DNA from: Sclerurus mexicanus
Lineage: Eukaryota; Chordata; Aves; Passeriformes; Furnariidae
NCBI GenBank assembly: GCA_013396755.1
Contig: VWZF01003613.1
Coordinates: 906,548 to 970,547, forward strand
Direction: 5' to 3'
DNA length: 64,000 bases
This document shows positions 61,657 through 64,000 of the stretch, piece after piece. A program made the position numbers and the translations under genes. Below the pieces are notes generated by a model. That model saw only the letters and a list, made by a program, of their open reading frames with translations. It was not told where the DNA came from and did not search any database. Positions within the stretch are counted from its first letter, which is position 1. The number at the start of each line of letters is the position of its first letter.

Positions 61657-64000
61657 TCTTGGGACTTTGCAGTGATTTAAAAAACTGTGCTATGCTTTTT
61701 TTCTCTTCCCCTTTTTTTTTTCTCCTGTGGAATACAGTATTACTTGGAAATTACAACAAGATTTATTGTAAAATGGGAATGGGAGTTTGCTTATAAGTAA
61801 CATTACAATTCTGCTGAAGTCTCAGGAGATGCACTGGTTTTATCTGGCCTTAAAAATTTACAGTAACTTAGAAAGCTAAGAGTGGGATGATCCAACATGG
61901 CCTAATGAACTAATTCTTTTCCAGTTGTACTGAAATCAAAAGCATAGCTGATACTCATTACTGTAGGAAAACTACAGACACGGCATTCAATATCCTCCTA
62001 GACTAGACACTTACAAACTGCATTTATGTAAACTCTCTTGAATTCATTGGCTAATACTTATTTGAGTAAGGACTGCTTACCCAAGAAAGGATTTTCAGGC
62101 TCTAGCCCTGCCACAATATTCTCCACTTTACCCAGGCAATTATCTCACCCTCGTGAGCAGATTATAAATTATGCAAAAACTATAAAGGAGGTTGAAAGAG
62201 CAAGAGGAAAATAGAGGTAATGTATGAAGTATGCATCATGCTATTAGAATTCTTAAAAGCAACACGACTTACAATTTGGATACGGCATAAACATTAACAT
62301 GAAGATGAATACAAGATCCTTGTCTTTCTTGAATATTGCATGTGAGACTTTAAAAATGGAAATGGAAAATTAATGGGAGAAGAAGCAGAGGCACTCTGTG
62401 TGCTGCTTCCTAACTTGATTTCTAACTTGATTCCTAACTTTAAGTTTTTGTGACTTAAAGAAAAATTAAAACACAATATACAAATACAAAAACTTATTGA
62501 TAAGGAAAATATGTTTTCTATTTCATTTTCCGCAGATTCACAAGTTTCTCTTTGTGCTGTGTTTTAAAGGGTTGTGATTTATTCAGGGATAGGCACAAAT
62601 CTTGGGAAAGCAGTGATACAAATAAATGGAAATTGAAGTTTTAAGGATGTGGCACTACAGAAGTATTCTTTTTATATCTCCTGATGAATAAAAGCATGAA
62701 TATTTTCGTTGGAAATATTGCTGAAGTAAAGTGGGGTCTTTCACCAATCAGCAAACTTCCTAGATTGGATACAAAGACAGAATAAATTCTGAGAAGAATT
62801 AAAATGAACATAGTACTGGTGGCTGACCAGAGAGAGAAAAATTGGTTTGTGAAAAGCTGGTGATGAGGAACTTGCCAAGGAATCTGATGCAACAATACTT
62901 AGGTTTCATCATTGGGCAGATATAAGTGGGGGGTTTTTCCCCCTTTCTTACTTTTGGAATAAAATTATGTCTTTTCTGAGCAACTGAAACCATAGCTGTA
63001 CTCAGCCAGAGCTGGATTTGAGAAGATTTTTTTTTTCCAGTTTACTAATCCATTACATTTAACATAAACAGTTTTTCATAACTCATCTTGCAATAGTAGA
63101 AACTTGCTGCAGCAATTGAAAAAATTATCTTCTTGTGGTGATGGTCTCATACACTCTGAGTTAAAGGTGTTTTTCATAAATATTTAGAACAAAATAATTT
63201 TATTTTCTCCTGAACACTTTCTGCAATACATAGGATTGCAGACATAGGATTATAAGTAAAATTGCCTGCACAAGATCTTCCGGAATAAATCTACATCTTG
63301 GCACTTATCATCTTTTTTAAACTAGACTTTTTGAAAAGAATTCTGAGCTCTTAATGCTGTTATTCAGGTGGAGGGAAGTTAGTTCAAAGACAGTACCTTG
63401 CTAATTAACACAGCATGGGGCAATTTATCTTTTCAGTGTAAACTATTTTCCTTGATTATCTTTTTCTATTCCTGGGTGAAGTACTCTCCAATACAGGAAA
63501 AAATACAAAGAGTTTAATCTTAATTTGGTGAAATACTGCTTTATTCATACATATTAAATTATATTGTTTACATAAAAATTGTGCATTACTTTAGTAATTT
63601 GACACATAGTGTTAAGTTAGTAACACTACATGGTTTGTATGCCTGATCCTCAGTTTCAATTTCTCTTTTTGTCACAAAAAACAGTCCAAAAGAACAAATT
63701 TCTTCTACTTGCCTGAAATAATTTAAACAGAAATTTTCTAGAGATATGTGCTGATGGATAAGTGAAAACTGAAACAAAATGAGCATGACTACTTTGAATA
63801 AATATTCTGTAAGAGATTTTTTTGTGTTCCTCAGTCACCTCTAAAAATTTTAATTAATCTTGAAAACGGTTCTTGATTTCACCCTCAGCCCTCTTCTCTC
63901 AAACAAAATATTAAAATGGAGGAGTTATTTAGACTGGAAGACTTTGTTAGCAATAAAACTACTATAGTTCTGCTGCTTAGGGAAGAAGGATGTGGGTAAC
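61657..64000. other. Gene-free stretch at the window end
   Basis: Apart from the 12-bp tandem at 62407-62440, nothing was recognised. Frames up to 84 codons (62641-62895, - strand) have no identifiable content. Confidence 0.6.
62407..62440 (+). repeat. 12-bp tandem repeat, about 2.5 copies
   Basis: TAACTTGATTTC, TAACTTGATTCC and TAACTT follow one another from 62411. TTCC before the first copy fits an earlier partial unit. Confidence 0.9.

Noticed and set aside
24061..64000. A neighbouring gene such as MCHR2 downstream of SIM1
   Set aside because: No GPCR transmembrane pattern or other known exon was found on either strand. In human the distance to that gene exceeds this window.
1..64000. 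CRISPR arrays, tRNA or rRNA genes, operons
   Set aside because: Reading both strands gave no regularly spaced repeats, no tRNA-like A and B boxes with a cloverleaf, and no prokaryotic gene layout.

Overview
The window is vertebrate nuclear DNA, most probably from a bird (a non-avian sauropsid is not excluded). It carries three exons of one recognisable gene, SIM1 (single-minded homolog 1, a bHLH-PAS transcription factor), on the + strand. The rest is intron, probable 3' UTR and gene-free DNA downstream of SIM1. A sauropsid is indicated by CR1 retrotransposon 3' ends, by very few other interspersed repeats, and by a SIM1 C-terminus close to the mammalian one but not identical. I saw no tRNA, rRNA, CRISPR array, operon or intact transposon.

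Layout: 1-6359 is the 3' part of a SIM1 intron and holds an old L2-like LINE remnant on the - strand (about 2600-3170). The exon at 6360-6525 encodes the region after the PAC motif plus the nuclear-localisation cluster. An intron of 7,337 bp (6526-13862) holds a (CCCTT)n tract with a 120-N gap, a trinucleotide microsatellite and a candidate regulatory block. The penultimate exon is 13863-14268. A 3,146-bp intron follows. The last coding exon is 17415-18145 and ends in TGA. Together the three exons give 433 whole codons' worth of the SIM1 C-terminus, to be compared with a full-length human protein of 766 residues (from memory). The bHLH and PAS exons lie upstream of the window.

From 18146 the sequence is AT-rich and probably 3' UTR for up to several kilobases, with several AATAAA hexamers. 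The true end cannot be fixed from sequence alone. From about 24 kb to 64 kb I recognise no gene. In human the DNA downstream of SIM1 is also a long gene-poor interval, so this stretch is a reasonable place to look for SIM1 regulatory elements. It contains three CR1 fragments, simple repeats, small tandem duplications, hairpins, a long poly-T run next to a single N, and an exactly repeated 140-bp block 1,433 bp apart.

Nothing here looks like a new multi-gene system. The points most worth a second look are the perfect 140-bp direct duplication (recent event or assembly artefact), the T-box-like inverted repeat in the SIM1 intron, the weak splice donor with an open read-through tail after the NLS exon, the L2 reverse-transcriptase remnant, and a purine-rich insertion splitting a CR1 copy.
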